Source of the DNA: Geothermobacter hydrogeniphilus
Lineage (GTDB): Bacteria; Desulfobacterota; Desulfuromonadia; Desulfuromonadales; Geothermobacteraceae
Assembly (NCBI RefSeq): GCF_002898515.1
Contig: NZ_PPFX01000003.1
Location: 1 to 56,706, forward strand
DNA: 56,706 bases
Direction: 5' to 3'
Shown: positions 17,328 to 27,686 of the stretch, in pieces
Position numbering within the stretch: the stretch's first letter is position 1
Layout of the letters: every line of letters starts with the position of its first letter
Program-made: the position numbers and the translations under genes
The notes under the pieces: generated by a model
What the model saw: only the letters and a program-made list of their open reading frames with translations
Told to the model about the DNA's origin: nothing
Database searches by the model: none

Positions 17328-18380
17328 ATGAAAAAATCGCTACTGTTGATTCTGTCTCTGCTGCTTCTGCTGCCGGCCCTGGCCGCAGCCGGCGGGAGCC
17401 CGGCCACCCGCACCTACGTGATAAAAAAGGGGGATACCCTGTGGGGCATTTCCCAACGTTTTATCAAGGACCCCTACTACTGGCCCAATCTCTGGTCCAA
17501 CAATCCTTTCATCACCAATCCGCACCTGATCTACCCGGGGCAGAAGGTCGCCATCTACGACGGCAGGATCGAACTGGTTCCCGAATTCCCCGAACCGGAC
17601 AAGCCGGCGACCCAACCCGCCGCGAAGAAGGAAACTCCGGCGGAGCCGACCGCGGCCACACCCCAGGCAAACCAACCGCTGCCTGAAGTCCAGGAAACCA
17701 TCACCATCCGCACCATGGGAGGCGCCGAGGGCTTCGTCGGTCTCGACCAGATCGACAATGCCGGCACCCTCATCGACGCCACCGACAACCGCCTGCTGAT
17801 GGCCGCCGGCGACACCGTTTTCTGCGATATGAAGAACCTCGCCGACACCCACCCGGGCGACACCTTCTCCCTGGTTGAAGTCGGCAAGGAGGTTCTTCAC
17901 CCGATCACCGGAGAGCCGGTCGGACGCCAGATCGCCGAAACCGGGGCGCTGGAAGTGATCAGCGTCAACAATTCGGTGGCAACCGCCCGCATCATCAGCT
18001 CCAACCGGGAAATCCATCGCTCCAACCTGCTGATCCCCTTCAGCGCGCCGTTGCTTGAGGTTGAACTCAAACGCTCCGACAAACCGATTGAAGGTGTCAT
18101 CATCTCGGCCAAGGAGAACAAGATCGGTATCGGCCAGCACGACATCATCTATCTCGATCTCGGCACCGCCGACGGGCTGCAGATCGGCAACATGGTCAAC
18201 ATCAGTCGCAAGCGCAAGCCATCCGAATTCATTGTCAAGAAAACCGAGGTCGAACTTCCTGATGTTCTGCTCGGCGCGGCGGTGGTCCTGACCACCGAGG
18301 AGCACACCTCCTCGGCCCTGGTCCTCAAGAGCGTGGAGACCCTGCTGCGCGGCGACAAGGTAACCACGGTCACCGAGTAG
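17328..18380 (+). CDS. Secreted LysM-domain protein
   Basis: The 350-residue protein has a signal peptide (MKKSLLLILSLLLLLPALAAAG, cut near 22, shown in pieces), one LysM domain at about 28-75 (TYVIKKGDTLWGIS ... NPHLIYPGQKVAI) that should bind peptidoglycan, a Pro/Ala/Thr linker (about 88-118), and a C-terminal beta-rich region of about 230 residues that I cannot assign. ATG 17328 follows AAGGGGG; the longer ORF from 17007 overlaps the previous gene in another frame. The TPR lipoprotein upstream suggests a shared envelope role. It is followed by a strong terminator. Confidence 0.88.
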   Translation: MKKSLLLILSLLLLLPALAAAGGSPATRTYVIKKGDTLWGISQRFIKDPYYWPNLWSNNPFITNPHLIYPGQKVAIYDGRIELVPEFPEPDKPATQPAAKKETPAEPTAATPQANQPLPEVQETITIRTMGGAEGFVGLDQIDNAGTLIDATDNRLLMAAGDTVFCDMKNLADTHPGDTFSLVEVGKEVLHPITGEPVGRQIAETGALEVISVNNSVATARIISSNREIHRSNLLIPFSAPLLEVELKRSDKPIEGVIISAKENKIGIGQHDIIYLDLGTADGLQIGNMVNISRKRKPSEFIVKKTEVELPDVLLGAAVVLTTEEHTSSALVLKSVETLLRGDKVTTVTE

Positions 18381-18406
18381 ACGCCGAACGTTTGTACAAC
18401 ATTTTG

Positions 18407-18445
18407 AAAAAGGGGTTGAAGCCGCCAGGCTTCAATCCTTTTTTT
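18407..18445 (+). terminator. Intrinsic terminator after the LysM gene
   Basis: The stem AAGGGGTTGAAGCC / GGCTTCAATCCTT has a GCCA loop and ends in a run of seven T residues. It separates the envelope genes from dprA. Confidence 0.88.
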
Positions 18446-18497
18446 CCTCTATCGCCCGAACCTGGAAGGTTTCGGCCCTCTATGGATGGAGACGCCG

Positions 18498-19595
18498 ATG
18501 GACATTGGCAGCAGAGAAGACTGGCTGCGGCTGCACCTGATTGCCGGGCTCGGCAGGCAGGGACTGTTCAAGCTGATACGCTGCTACGGCAGCCCGGCGG
18601 CTGCCCTGGCCGCCGACCCGGCCGAGTGGCGCACGGCCGCGGGAGTGCGCCGTGACCTGCGCCTGGCGCGACAACAGGTCGATCATACCCGCCTTGAAGC
18701 CACCCTGAAACAGCTTGAATCTCTCAACGTGGAACTGGTTTCCTACTGGGACCGGCATCGCTACCCGACGGCTCTGCGTACCATCGCCGACCCACCGGCG
18801 CTGCTTTACCTGCGCGGGCAACTGGGCAGCGACGAGGCCGCCCTGGCGGTGGTCGGCTCACGCAAGGCCTCGGGGCCCGGTCGACGCTTTACGGAACAGA
18901 TCGCTTCCGAACTGGCGGCCGCCGGAATCTGTATCGTCAGCGGCCTGGCGCGCGGTATCGACACCGCCGCCCATCGTGGCGCCCTGGCGGTCGGAGGACG
19001 GACCATCGCCGTCCTCGGCTGCGGCATCGACCGCGTCTACCCCCCGGAAAATGATGCCCTGTTCCAGCAGATCGCCGAGCAGGGGGCCATCCTCTCGGAA
19101 TACCCGCCCGGGGCGGAACCTTTGGCCGGACATTTCCCGGGCCGCAACCGCATCATCAGCGGCCTCTGCCGCGGCGTCCTGGTGGTCGAGGCGGCCACCG
19201 GCAGCGGCTCGCTGCTGACCGTCGACTTTGCCCTCGAATCGGGGCGGGAGGTCTTCGCCGTCCCCAACCAGGTGCGGACGGCAACCAGCAACGGCGTCAA
19301 CCAGCTGCTCAAGGACGGGGCCCACGTGGTGACCGACAGCCGCGACATCCTTGAGGTTCTCTGGCCACACATCCGATCCGGCGAAAGTTCTTCCCGAACA
19401 GGAGAGGATCTTCCGGACATGCCGGAGCAGCAGCACAAGCTATTGAAACTGCTGAGTTTTAATCCGATTCATCGCGACCAGCTGTTGCGGACAAGTGGCT
19501 TGACACCCATGGAGCTTTCCGATAGTTTACTGCACCTAGAACTGTCCGGACACGCAACCCAGCTGCCCGGCGGTCATTACGTCCGCGCCCGCTGA
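18498..19595 (+). CDS. dprA: DNA-processing protein DprA
   Basis: The 365-residue protein has an N-terminal helical part, the Rossmann-like DprA domain (about 100-300; VVGSRKAS, AVLGCGIDRVYPPEN, GRNRIISGL) and a C-terminal winged helix (about 315-365). DprA loads RecA on incoming single-stranded DNA during transformation, but is also common in bacteria not known to be competent. ATG 18498 follows GGAG with 6-bp spacing; ATG 18486 is possible. It starts the conserved run dprA-smg-topA-trmFO. Confidence 0.93.
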   Translation: MDIGSREDWLRLHLIAGLGRQGLFKLIRCYGSPAAALAADPAEWRTAAGVRRDLRLARQQVDHTRLEATLKQLESLNVELVSYWDRHRYPTALRTIADPPALLYLRGQLGSDEAALAVVGSRKASGPGRRFTEQIASELAAAGICIVSGLARGIDTAAHRGALAVGGRTIAVLGCGIDRVYPPENDALFQQIAEQGAILSEYPPGAEPLAGHFPGRNRIISGLCRGVLVVEAATGSGSLLTVDFALESGREVFAVPNQVRTATSNGVNQLLKDGAHVVTDSRDILEVLWPHIRSGESSSRTGEDLPDMPEQQHKLLKLLSFNPIHRDQLLRTSGLTPMELSDSLLHLELSGHATQLPGGHYVRAR

Positions 19596-19613
19596 GCCAG
19601 GCGCGGCCAACCG

Positions 19614-20102
19614 ATGGAGCAAGAAACGCCTGTGCGGGACCGGGTCCTGGCTATTGTCAGTCTAATCGCCCAGTATGTCATGGAAGAGCCCGAACTCTTC
19701 AACGAACGTGACATCGTCGAGCAACTGCTCGAAGAAGGGTTCGAAGCCGAGGAGATCGATGCGGCCTTCAGCTGGATGGAGCGTCTTTCATTTGTCGATG
19801 AAAGACGGCCCGGCGACCTCGGCCTGAGCGAGCCGACCTACCGCGTCTTTACCGGTGAAGAGACCCAACAGATATCCTGCGAAGCCCGCGGGTTCCTGGT
19901 TCGGCTGCGGGCTCTCGGCATCCTCAACGACGATCTGCAGGAAGAGATCATTGACAAAGCCGTGCAGTTGAGCGAAGACGAGGTCAGCCTCAAGGAAATC
20001 AAGGCACTCACCGCCCTGACCCTCTTCAGCCGCTCCCAGGCCAACTGGCAACGGGAAGTCGACTGCTTCATGGAAGACGACTGGTCGCGACTCTATCATT
20101 GA
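19614..20102 (+). CDS. smg: Smg family protein (DUF494)
   Basis: The 162-residue acidic protein matches Smg: VLAIVSLIAQYVMEE near the N terminus, a repeated helical pattern and LSFVDERR in the middle. Its molecular role is not established. It sits 18 bp after dprA and before topA, an arrangement kept in many proteobacteria, which supports both the call and cotranscription. Confidence 0.9.
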   Translation: MEQETPVRDRVLAIVSLIAQYVMEEPELFNERDIVEQLLEEGFEAEEIDAAFSWMERLSFVDERRPGDLGLSEPTYRVFTGEETQQISCEARGFLVRLRALGILNDDLQEEIIDKAVQLSEDEVSLKEIKALTALTLFSRSQANWQREVDCFMEDDWSRLYH

Positions 20103-20183
20103 CCTGACGACAGCCGGCTGCGGATGACACCGCAGCCTTTTTGCTTCCGGCCCGCGAGACCGCCACAACACACAGAGATCATC

Positions 20184-22520
20184 ATGGCCAAGACCCTCGT
20201 TATAGTTGAATCCCCCGCCAAAGCCAAAACCATCGAGAAATTCCTCGGTGCGGGCTACAAGGTACTGGCATCCTACGGGCATGTTCGCGCCCTGCCGAGC
20301 AAGCAGGGATCGGTCGATATCGACAACGACTTCGAACCGCGCTACCACGTTCTGCCGGAGAGCAGCAAGCACATCAGTACCCTGAAGAAGGAACTCAAGG
20401 GCGTCGATGAACTGATTCTCGCGACAGACCCCGACCGCGAAGGAGAAGCGATCGCCTGGCACCTGCTGCAGGCCCTCGGCATCGATCCGGAAAAGCGCAA
20501 ACCGGTGGTCAAACGGGTCACCTTTCACGAAATCACCAGGGGCGCCATCCAGCAGGCACTGGCCGAACCGGGCGAAATCTCGCGCGAACTGGTCGATGCC
20601 CAGCAGGCGCGTTCCATCCTCGACTACCTGGTTGGCTTCAATCTCTCACCCTTCCTGTGGAAGAAGATCCGCTACGGCCTCTCCGCGGGGCGCGTGCAAT
20701 CGGTCGCGCTACGACTGATCTGTGAGCGGGAAAAAGAGATCAACGCCTTCAAAAGTGATGAATACTGGACCATCGAAGCCGACCTGAACAGCGACACCGG
20801 AAAGCCGTTCAAGGCCAGGCTGGCCGCCATCGACGGCAAGAAGCTGACCAAACTGGCCATCGGCAACGAACAGCAGGCCAAAGAACTTGTCACTGAGCTG
20901 GAACGACAGAGCTACCGGGTGGCCGGGCTGCAGGTCAAACAGAAAAAGCGCAACCCTTCCCCCCCCTTCACCACCAGCACCCTGCAGCAGGAGGCGAGCC
21001 GCAAGCTCGGCTTCTCGGCCCGCAAGACAATGCAGGTTGCCCAGAAGCTGTACGAGGGGATCGATATCGGTGAAGGGGCCATCGGCCTGATCACCTACAT
21101 GCGAACCGACTCGGTGGTTCTGTCGAAGGTCGCCACCGACGAAGCGCGCGAGCTGGTGACTGAACGTTTCGGGCGTGAATACGCACTGGCCAAGCCCCGC
21201 GTTTTCCGCAACAAGGCCAAGAACGCCCAGGAAGCGCACGAAGCGGTGCGGCCGACCAGCCTCAAGCGAACCCCGGAAGAGCTGCGCAGTAAACTGAGCC
21301 CCGACCAGTACAAACTCTACCGGTTGATCTGGCTGCGCACCATGGCCTCGCAGATGGCCGCCGCCATCCTCGACGCCACCAGCGTCGATATCAGTGCCGG
21401 CGACCGCTTCCAACTGCGCGCCAGTGGACAGGTGGTGCGTTTCCCGGGCTTCATGCAGCTTTACACCGAAGGCCGGGACGAGCCGGAGGAGGAATCGGGC
21501 ATTCTTCCGCCGCTGGCGGAACAGGAAAAACTCGACCTGCTTAAGCTCAGGCCGGAACAGCACTTCACCCAGCCGCCCCCGCGCTTTACAGAGGCAACGC
21601 TGGTCAAGACCCTGGAGGAAAACGGCATCGGACGCCCCTCCACTTACGCCAGCATCATCCAGACCCTGGCCAACCGCAAGTATGTCCGGCTGGAAAAGCG
21701 CACCTTCTTCCCCGAAGACATCGGCATGGTGGTCAGCGACCTGCTGGCCAGGCATTTTGAAAAATATGTCGACTATGACTTCACCGCGAAGATGGAGGAG
21801 GATCTCGACGCCATCTCCCGCGGTGAACAGCAATGGCGTCCGGTTCTGCGCCAGTTCTGGGAACCCTTCATCAGCCTGCTGCGACAGAAGGAGCAGGAAG
21901 TCAACAAAGATGATGTCACCACCGAGAAAACCGGACAGGAATGCCCCGAGTGTGGCAAGGAACTGGTGATCAAGCTCGGTCGACGCGGCAAGTTCCTCGC
22001 CTGCAGCGGTTTCCCCGACTGCCGCCACACCCAGCCGTTGAAGAACGGTTCAGAGCAGGAGCCGGAAGAACCGGAGTACTCGGACCAGAACTGCGACAAG
22101 TGCGGCGCCAGGATGCTGATCAAACAGGGGCGCTACGGCAAGTTCCTCGCCTGCAGCGCCTATCCCGCATGCAAAAACATCCAGCCGCTGGTCAAACCGA
22201 AGGCCCTGGACATTCCCTGCCCTGAGTGCGGCGAAGGGGAGATGATGGAAAAGAAGAGCCGCTACGGCAAAATCTTCTATTCCTGCAACCGTTACCCCAA
22301 GTGCAAGTATGCCCTCTGGAATCCACCTAAAGCCGAGGCCTGTCCCAAGTGCAGCTGGCCCCTGACCGAGATCAAGACCACCAAGCGTTACGGGACCGTC
22401 CGCAGGTGTCCGCAGGAAAACTGCGATTTCGAGGAAACCCTGGTGCCGCCGGAGAAACCGGTCTCGACGAAAAAGAAGACCACCGCCAAAAAAGCGACCA
22501 CCGCAAAAAAAGCCAGGTAA
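20184..22520 (+). CDS. topA: DNA topoisomerase I (type IA)
   Basis: The 778-residue enzyme relaxes negative supercoils. The TOPRIM domain (about 1-125) shows [14 protein letters not shown] and [11 protein letters not shown], and the active tyrosine is in [10 protein letters not shown] (about 310). The C terminus carries four zinc-ribbon units (CPEC, CDKC, CPEC, CPKC) between about 590 and 755 and a Lys-rich tail. ATG 20184 ([11 protein letters not shown]) is the family start; the ORF upstream to 20124 is not used. Confidence 0.96.
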   Translation: MAKTLVIVESPAKAKTIEKFLGAGYKVLASYGHVRALPSKQGSVDIDNDFEPRYHVLPESSKHISTLKKELKGVDELILATDPDREGEAIAWHLLQALGIDPEKRKPVVKRVTFHEITRGAIQQALAEPGEISRELVDAQQARSILDYLVGFNLSPFLWKKIRYGLSAGRVQSVALRLICEREKEINAFKSDEYWTIEADLNSDTGKPFKARLAAIDGKKLTKLAIGNEQQAKELVTELERQSYRVAGLQVKQKKRNPSPPFTTSTLQQEASRKLGFSARKTMQVAQKLYEGIDIGEGAIGLITYMRTDSVVLSKVATDEARELVTERFGREYALAKPRVFRNKAKNAQEAHEAVRPTSLKRTPEELRSKLSPDQYKLYRLIWLRTMASQMAAAILDATSVDISAGDRFQLRASGQVVRFPGFMQLYTEGRDEPEEESGILPPLAEQEKLDLLKLRPEQHFTQPPPRFTEATLVKTLEENGIGRPSTYASIIQTLANRKYVRLEKRTFFPEDIGMVVSDLLARHFEKYVDYDFTAKMEEDLDAISRGEQQWRPVLRQFWEPFISLLRQKEQEVNKDDVTTEKTGQECPECGKELVIKLGRRGKFLACSGFPDCRHTQPLKNGSEQEPEEPEYSDQNCDKCGARMLIKQGRYGKFLACSAYPACKNIQPLVKPKALDIPCPECGEGEMMEKKSRYGKIFYSCNRYPKCKYALWNPPKAEACPKCSWPLTEIKTTKRYGTVRRCPQENCDFEETLVPPEKPVSTKKKTTAKKATTAKKAR

Positions 22521-22540
22521 GGGCCGGATTCACCTCCCTC

Positions 22541-23869
22541 ATGAAAACGCATCCGATCACTGTTATCGGCGCCGGTCTGGCGGGCTGCGAAGCAGCCTGG
22601 CAGATCGCGCGGCACGGCCTGCCGGTCGTGCTCAAAGAAATGAAGCCGGAGCGCATGAGCCCGGCTCATCACTCCCCGCTGTTCTGTGAACTGGTCTGCT
22701 CCAACAGCCTGCGCGGCACGCAGCTGAGCAACGCCGTCGGTCTGCTCAAGGAGGAGATGCGCCGTCTGCGGAGCCTCTTCATCCTCACTGCCGACCGCCA
22801 CGCGGTTCCTGCCGGGGGCGCCCTCGCCGTCGCCCGCGACGATTTTGCCGCCGACATCACCGAAGCCGTCCGCAGCCATCCGCTGATCGAAGTCGTTACC
22901 GGCGAAGTGACCGAACTGCCGAACGAAGGATGGACCATTGTCGCCAGCGGGCCGCTCACCTCGACGGCGCTGAGCGACGCGATTGCCCGTCTGACCGGCA
23001 CCGAGCAGCTCTATTTCTATGATGCCATCGCCCCGATCGTCGAGGCCGGATCGATTGACATGTCGATCGCCTGGCGCGCCTCACGCTATGGTCGCGGCGA
23101 GGACGACTACATCAACTGCCCCCTGAACGAAACCGAATACCGGCAATTCGTCGCTGAACTGCGTCGGGCCGAGAAGGTTCCCGCCCGGGATTTTGAAAAA
23201 CTGATCCATTTCGAGGGCTGCATGCCGATCGAGGAGATGGCCGAACGGGGCGAGATGACCCTCGCCTTCGGCCCCCTCAAGCCGGTCGGCCTGCCCGACC
23301 CGCGCACCGGACGGGAACCCTTCGCCGTGTTGCAGTTGCGCCAGGATGACCGCCACGGCCAACTCTACAACATGGTCGGCTGCCAGACCAAGCTGACCTA
23401 CCCCGAGCAGCGGCGGATTTTCCGCAGCCTGCCGGGACTGCAGCAGGCCGAGTTCGCCCGGCTCGGCAGCATGCATCGCAACACCTTTCTCAACGCCCCG
23501 CGCTGCCTGACCCCGACCCTGCAGTTCAGGAAAGCCGAACACCTGCTGTTCGCCGGCCAGATCACCGGTGTCGAGGGCTATGTCGAATCAGCCGCCTGCG
23601 GCTTCCTCGCCGGCTGCTTCGCCGCCCGCCTGGCACGTGGTGAAGAGGTCCCGCTGCCGCCGGAAACAACCGGGTTCGGCGCCCTGCTGGCCCATCTGCG
23701 ACATGCCGCCGACAACCCTTTCCAGCCATCCAACATCAACTACGGCCTCTTTCCCCCACTTGCGCAACGCATCCGCAAACGCAGTGAGAAACGACTCGCC
23801 CTGGCCGAACGCGCCCTGCGGGACCTGCAGGCCTGGTGGGCCGAAATCGATCCCGAGCGATCCTCCTGA
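22541..23869 (+). CDS. trmFO: Methylenetetrahydrofolate-tRNA-(uracil-5-)-methyltransferase TrmFO
   Basis: The 442-residue flavoprotein makes m5U54 in the tRNA T loop using methylenetetrahydrofolate and FAD. The FAD site [11 protein letters not shown] is at the N terminus (about 9-19), followed by [14 protein letters not shown] and the C-terminal [16 protein letters not shown] that completes the FAD fold. ATG 22541 begins the homologous part and is 20 bp after topA. It replaces SAM-dependent TrmA in many non-enteric bacteria. Confidence 0.94.
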   Translation: MKTHPITVIGAGLAGCEAAWQIARHGLPVVLKEMKPERMSPAHHSPLFCELVCSNSLRGTQLSNAVGLLKEEMRRLRSLFILTADRHAVPAGGALAVARDDFAADITEAVRSHPLIEVVTGEVTELPNEGWTIVASGPLTSTALSDAIARLTGTEQLYFYDAIAPIVEAGSIDMSIAWRASRYGRGEDDYINCPLNETEYRQFVAELRRAEKVPARDFEKLIHFEGCMPIEEMAERGEMTLAFGPLKPVGLPDPRTGREPFAVLQLRQDDRHGQLYNMVGCQTKLTYPEQRRIFRSLPGLQQAEFARLGSMHRNTFLNAPRCLTPTLQFRKAEHLLFAGQITGVEGYVESAACGFLAGCFAARLARGEEVPLPPETTGFGALLAHLRHAADNPFQPSNINYGLFPPLAQRIRKRSEKRLALAERALRDLQAWWAEIDPERSS

Positions 23870-23943
23870 ACAACATTTTTCTCCTGATTTCAGGCAACTG
23901 CTTGTTGAATAAGACTTTTTCCTTTATCATTAGCCATAGGCCG

Positions 23944-23956
23944 GTGATTTAATCAC
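23944..23956. promoter_or_regulatory. Short palindrome upstream of the diguanylate cyclase
   Basis: GTGATT-T-AATCAC is a perfect odd palindrome about 85 bp before the ATG at 24041. It could be an operator or part of the trmFO 3' end; there is no T run, so it is not a clear terminator. Confidence 0.3.
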
Positions 23957-24040
23957 TGGTCAAGCCTTGATCTGACTCCGGTCCCCTGCCGACTGCCACC
24001 GGCAAACCGGTATCCTGTCTTCAACAGGTTGCGACCCGCT

Positions 24041-26083
24041 ATGGCTGACAATATTCTGTTCACTGCAGACCCGGTCGAACTGCTCGACACCCTGCGCGAA
24101 TTCTCTTTCCTGCAGCCCTATAATCTGGCTGTTTTTTCCGAACGGGAAGGGCTGATCGCGTTTCGTGGAGAAAAAAACCGGATGTGCGGCACCTTCGGCG
24201 AGAACTGGCTCTGCCTCGAGGGTTGCGACAAGAATTACAAACAGGAAATCGATCGCGCCGTCAGCGAACGCAAGGCTCGGATTTTCAACTGCTCCAGCGG
24301 ATTGCTCAATTTCGTCCTCCCCTTCCAGGACCGCGAGCAGCACATCCACTACCTGCTCGCCGGCGGTATCCGGGACCAGGCCACCGACCTCGAACACCTG
24401 GAAACCATTATTCGTGACCGCCAGATCAACGGCATCTATTTTCTTGAACAGTGGGAGCAGCTGCCAAGCACCACGCGTCTCGCGGTCAAGGATGTTATTG
24501 ACAATATCTACGGAGTGCTGCCGCTGATCGGCGATAACAATTACTACGCCCGGGTCTACGAACGCACGGTCGATCTCATCAATACCATCTCCGACCTGGG
24601 TCCGGAAATCGACCGGGCTGAAACGGTCGATGATGTCATCCAGCTGCTCAGCGAAACCCTGACGGTGTTGTTCAATATCCCCCGCATCGCGATCCTCTAC
24701 CCGCAGGGCAACAAGCGCCAGCTGATTCTCAAAGGCCTGCTCGGACTGGACAACGGCGCCGCCATCCGCCTGGGGGCAAAGAGTTCCGGGGCCCTGATGC
24801 AGCGCAAGGGTGAGCGATCCCTGGTGCTGCGCGGCAAACAACTGAAGAACCTTTTTCCCTATCTCGATGCCGAACACCTGAGCTGTCTGCCGCTGCTGGT
24901 CGACAATAAACTGATCGGCTTTCTCGCTCTCTTCGACCACGAACTCTCCCAACGCGACCTGATGATCATCGAGCTGCTCTGCAGCCGCATCGCCGGCAAA
25001 CTGCTGCGTCTGCGCCGGCGCCGCAACCGGGAGCAGGAAAACCAGCGCTCCCGGCAGCTGCTCGATATGGTCAGCCGTCTCGCGCAACTGGAAAATTCCC
25101 AGCATTTCTACCAGGGACTGGTCGAGATGGCGACCGATCTGCTCGATGCCGGCAAGGGCTCGCTGATGCTGCTCGACGACCGCCGGGAAAAGCTCGCCAT
25201 CGTCGCCTCCATCGGTATGAACCGCCAACTGGCGCGCAACATGAAACTACTCAAGGGACAGGGGATCGCCGGCCGGGTAATGATCACCGGCAGCCCGATG
25301 CTGGTCCACGATATTGAACAGGATCAACGTGTAAGCATCGACAAACGTCCTCGTTTCGCGACGCAATCCTTTCTCTGCCTGCCCTTCCGCAGTGAAAATG
25401 AAATCATCGGTGTCCTCAACCTGAGCGACAAGAACAACGGCAGCGCCTTCACCGTTGCCGACCTGAAAACGGTCGAACCGCTGCTCGAACATGCCGGCAG
25501 CCTGGTGCGACGCGCCGGCACCCTGGAACGCGCCAGCCTGCTTGAGGAACTTTCCTCCTGCGACAGCCTGACCGGACTGCACAATCGGCGCTTCCTCGAC
25601 CAGCGGCTGGACGAGGAACTGAACCGCAGTTCACGCCAGAAGCTGGAATTTTCGGTGCTGCTGCTCGATATCGACCACTTCAAGAACTACAACGATCACT
25701 GCGGCCACCTGGCCGGCGACAAGGCCCTGAAAAAACTCTCGCATCTGCTGCGTCGTTCCGCTCGGGAGATGGATTCCGTCACCCGCTTCGGCGGCGAGGA
25801 ATTCTGTATTCTGCTGCCGGAAACCGGGCGCGAACCGGCCCGCATGGTTGCCGAACGCATCCGCCACGGCATCGAACGGGAACCCTTCTACCAGGAAGAG
25901 GTGCTGCCCGGCGGCCGTCTCACCATCAGTATCGGCATTTCCAGCTACCCGGCCGACGGCGACAGCGCCGAGGCGCTGCTCGAAGCCGCCGACCGCGCCC
26001 TCTACCAGGCCAAGGACAACGGCCGCAATCGCATTCAGTTGTTCGAACCCACCCTGCGCCAGCAGCGCATTGTTTTCATCTGA
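24041..26083 (+). CDS. GGDEF diguanylate cyclase with sensory N terminus and GAF domains
   Basis: The 680-residue soluble protein starts with a domain resembling PocR sensors (about 1-160; NCSSGLLNFVLPFQ, HYLLAGGIRDQA, with Cys residues in MCGTF, LCLEGC and NCSS), then two GAF-like domains (about 190-330 and 355-495) and a GGDEF domain (about 510-670). The active loop is GGEEF near 583, and the inhibitory site REMD lies nine residues before it, so c-di-GMP synthesis with product inhibition is expected. The start is ATG 24041, not the TTG at 24029. The signal sensed is unknown. Confidence 0.88.
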   Translation: MADNILFTADPVELLDTLREFSFLQPYNLAVFSEREGLIAFRGEKNRMCGTFGENWLCLEGCDKNYKQEIDRAVSERKARIFNCSSGLLNFVLPFQDREQHIHYLLAGGIRDQATDLEHLETIIRDRQINGIYFLEQWEQLPSTTRLAVKDVIDNIYGVLPLIGDNNYYARVYERTVDLINTISDLGPEIDRAETVDDVIQLLSETLTVLFNIPRIAILYPQGNKRQLILKGLLGLDNGAAIRLGAKSSGALMQRKGERSLVLRGKQLKNLFPYLDAEHLSCLPLLVDNKLIGFLALFDHELSQRDLMIIELLCSRIAGKLLRLRRRRNREQENQRSRQLLDMVSRLAQLENSQHFYQGLVEMATDLLDAGKGSLMLLDDRREKLAIVASIGMNRQLARNMKLLKGQGIAGRVMITGSPMLVHDIEQDQRVSIDKRPRFATQSFLCLPFRSENEIIGVLNLSDKNNGSAFTVADLKTVEPLLEHAGSLVRRAGTLERASLLEELSSCDSLTGLHNRRFLDQRLDEELNRSSRQKLEFSVLLLDIDHFKNYNDHCGHLAGDKALKKLSHLLRRSAREMDSVTRFGGEEFCILLPETGREPARMVAERIRHGIEREPFYQEEVLPGGRLTISIGISSYPADGDSAEALLEAADRALYQAKDNGRNRIQLFEPTLRQQRIVFI

Positions 26084-26106
26084 TTCTTTCCCTTTTTCAC
26101 AGTCTT

Positions 26107-26222
26107 GATGGCGTCGCAAAAACTCAGCAGCTTCGTTACTGCGATTGTCTCACTGCTTCGACGTACGTAAGTACGCCTCATTGCTCGACAATCGCGCGCC
26201 TTGCTGCCGGCGCTTTTTGCTT
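26107..26222 (-). repeat. Long-hairpin dispersed repeat, copy 4 (reverse)
   Basis: The reverse complement reads CAAGGCG, GCGATTGTC, ATGAGGCGTAC..GTACGTCG, GACAATCGC, then an AACGAAGC..GTTTTTGCG end. The inner stem GCGATTGTC / GACAATCGC differs completely in sequence from the CCCCGCG / CGCGGGG stem of copies 1-3 but holds the same place. It fills most of the gap between the GGDEF gene and maf. Confidence 0.7.
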
Positions 26223-26321
26223 AGCCAACAACATCTTTGCTTTCTTGCGAAAGCAATCAACCTTGTCTGAAAACGCGGTTGCGGCTACAATCGCCATTCC
26301 CATCACCGAATTGAGTTCGCT

Positions 26322-26951
26322 ATGCAGCAGAAAAACAATGATCAGCAGCCTGAACTGGTTCTCGCTTCCGCCTCCCCGCGGCGACGGGAACTCCTCCAGC
26401 GGGTCGGCCTGAATTTCGCCGTCGTCCCGAGTACCGCGCCGGAGGACGAAATCCCCGGGGAATCCCCCGAACAGCATGTCATCCGCCTCAGCGAAGCCAA
26501 GGCCCGCGAGGTCGCCGGCCGCGCCGACCAGCCTGGACGTTATTTCATCGGCAGCGACACCATTGTCCTGCACGACGACGCCATTCTCGGCAAGCCGGCC
26601 AACGCCGGACAGGCCGCCGCCATGCTGCGCGCCCTGTCCGGCCGGCGCCATCGGGTCCTGTCCGGATTCGCGGTGGTCGATCGCGCTTCCGGCAAATGCT
26701 ACAGCGGCGCGGTCAGCACCAACGTCTTGTTCAAACAACTTACGGAGGCGGAAATCAGCGGCTACATCACCACCGGCGAACCCTTCGACAAGGCCGGCGG
26801 CTACGCCATCCAGGGGATCGGCACGTTCATGGTCCGGGCCATCGAGGGCAGCTACAGCAATGTCGTCGGTCTGCCGCTGGCCGAACTGCTCGACCTGCTC
26901 GAAGAGATCGGCGCCGCCACCCCCTTTCCGCAAGCGGAGATATCGACATGA
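26322..26951 (+). CDS. maf: Maf-family nucleoside triphosphate pyrophosphatase
   Basis: The 209-residue protein has the Maf start ASASPRRRELL (about 16-26), SDTIVLHDD and the later GEPFDKAGGYAIQGIG segment. Maf proteins hydrolyse non-standard or surplus nucleoside triphosphates such as dTTP, UTP or modified bases. Its stop overlaps the start of yggS (ATGA), so the two are one transcript. Confidence 0.93.
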   Translation: MQQKNNDQQPELVLASASPRRRELLQRVGLNFAVVPSTAPEDEIPGESPEQHVIRLSEAKAREVAGRADQPGRYFIGSDTIVLHDDAILGKPANAGQAAAMLRALSGRRHRVLSGFAVVDRASGKCYSGAVSTNVLFKQLTEAEISGYITTGEPFDKAGGYAIQGIGTFMVRAIEGSYSNVVGLPLAELLDLLEEIGAATPFPQAEIST

Positions 26952-27637
26952 CCATCGCCGCCAACCTCAAAGACATCCGGCAGCAGATCGAGGCCGCCTG
27001 CCGACGCTGCGGACGCGATTCCCGTGACATCAGGCTGGTTGCCGTCAGCAAGAAAAAACCCGCCGCCGCCATCGAAGCTGCTTTCATGGCCGGCCAGAAG
27101 CTGTTCGGCGAAAGCTATGTCCAGGAATTCTGTGACAAGCAGGAACAGATCGACCAGCCGCTCGAATGGCATTTCATCGGCGGGCTGCAAAGCAATAAGG
27201 TCAAGTACCTGCGCGGCAAAACCGCGCTGATCCACTCCGTTGACCGGCTCTCCCTGGCCCGGGAGATCAGCCGCCAGTGGCAGAAGATCGGGCAGCGCGC
27301 AGACATCCTGCTGCAGTTCAACCTCGGCCGCGAAGCGAGCAAGAGCGGAGCCGACGAGAACCAGGCGCTCGAACTGGCCAGGGCGGTCAGCGAACTGCCG
27401 GGACTGCAGATCCGCGGACTGATGACCCTGCCCCCCTGGGATGAGGATCCGGAACGGGTGCGGCCCTACTTCCGCCGGCTGTGCGAGCTGGCCGCCGAGA
27501 TCGAAGCGGCCGGGCTGCCCGATGTCCGCATGGAGGAACTTTCCATGGGCATGAGCCACGATTTCGAGGTTGCCATCGAGGAAGGAGCGACCCTGATCCG
27601 TGTCGGGACGGCCATTTTCGGAGCGCGGAACTCATAG
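26948..27637 (+). CDS. yggS: YggS/PLPBP-family pyridoxal phosphate homeostasis protein
   Basis: The 229-residue protein is an alanine-racemase-fold PLP carrier. VAVSKKKPAAAIEAA contains the PLP lysine near residue 37; GESYVQEF, WHFIGGLQSNK, RGLMTLPP and LSMGMSHDFEVAIEEGATLIR follow in the usual order. The ATG overlaps the maf stop by 4 bp. It balances free PLP and affects amino acid pools. Confidence 0.94.
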   Translation: MTIAANLKDIRQQIEAACRRCGRDSRDIRLVAVSKKKPAAAIEAAFMAGQKLFGESYVQEFCDKQEQIDQPLEWHFIGGLQSNKVKYLRGKTALIHSVDRLSLAREISRQWQKIGQRADILLQFNLGREASKSGADENQALELARAVSELPGLQIRGLMTLPPWDEDPERVRPYFRRLCELAAEIEAAGLPDVRMEELSMGMSHDFEVAIEEGATLIRVGTAIFGARNS

Positions 27638-27686
27638 AAATGAACTGCTTCGGCCGAATTCAAACCGCTCGTCTGCTCCGCTGATC

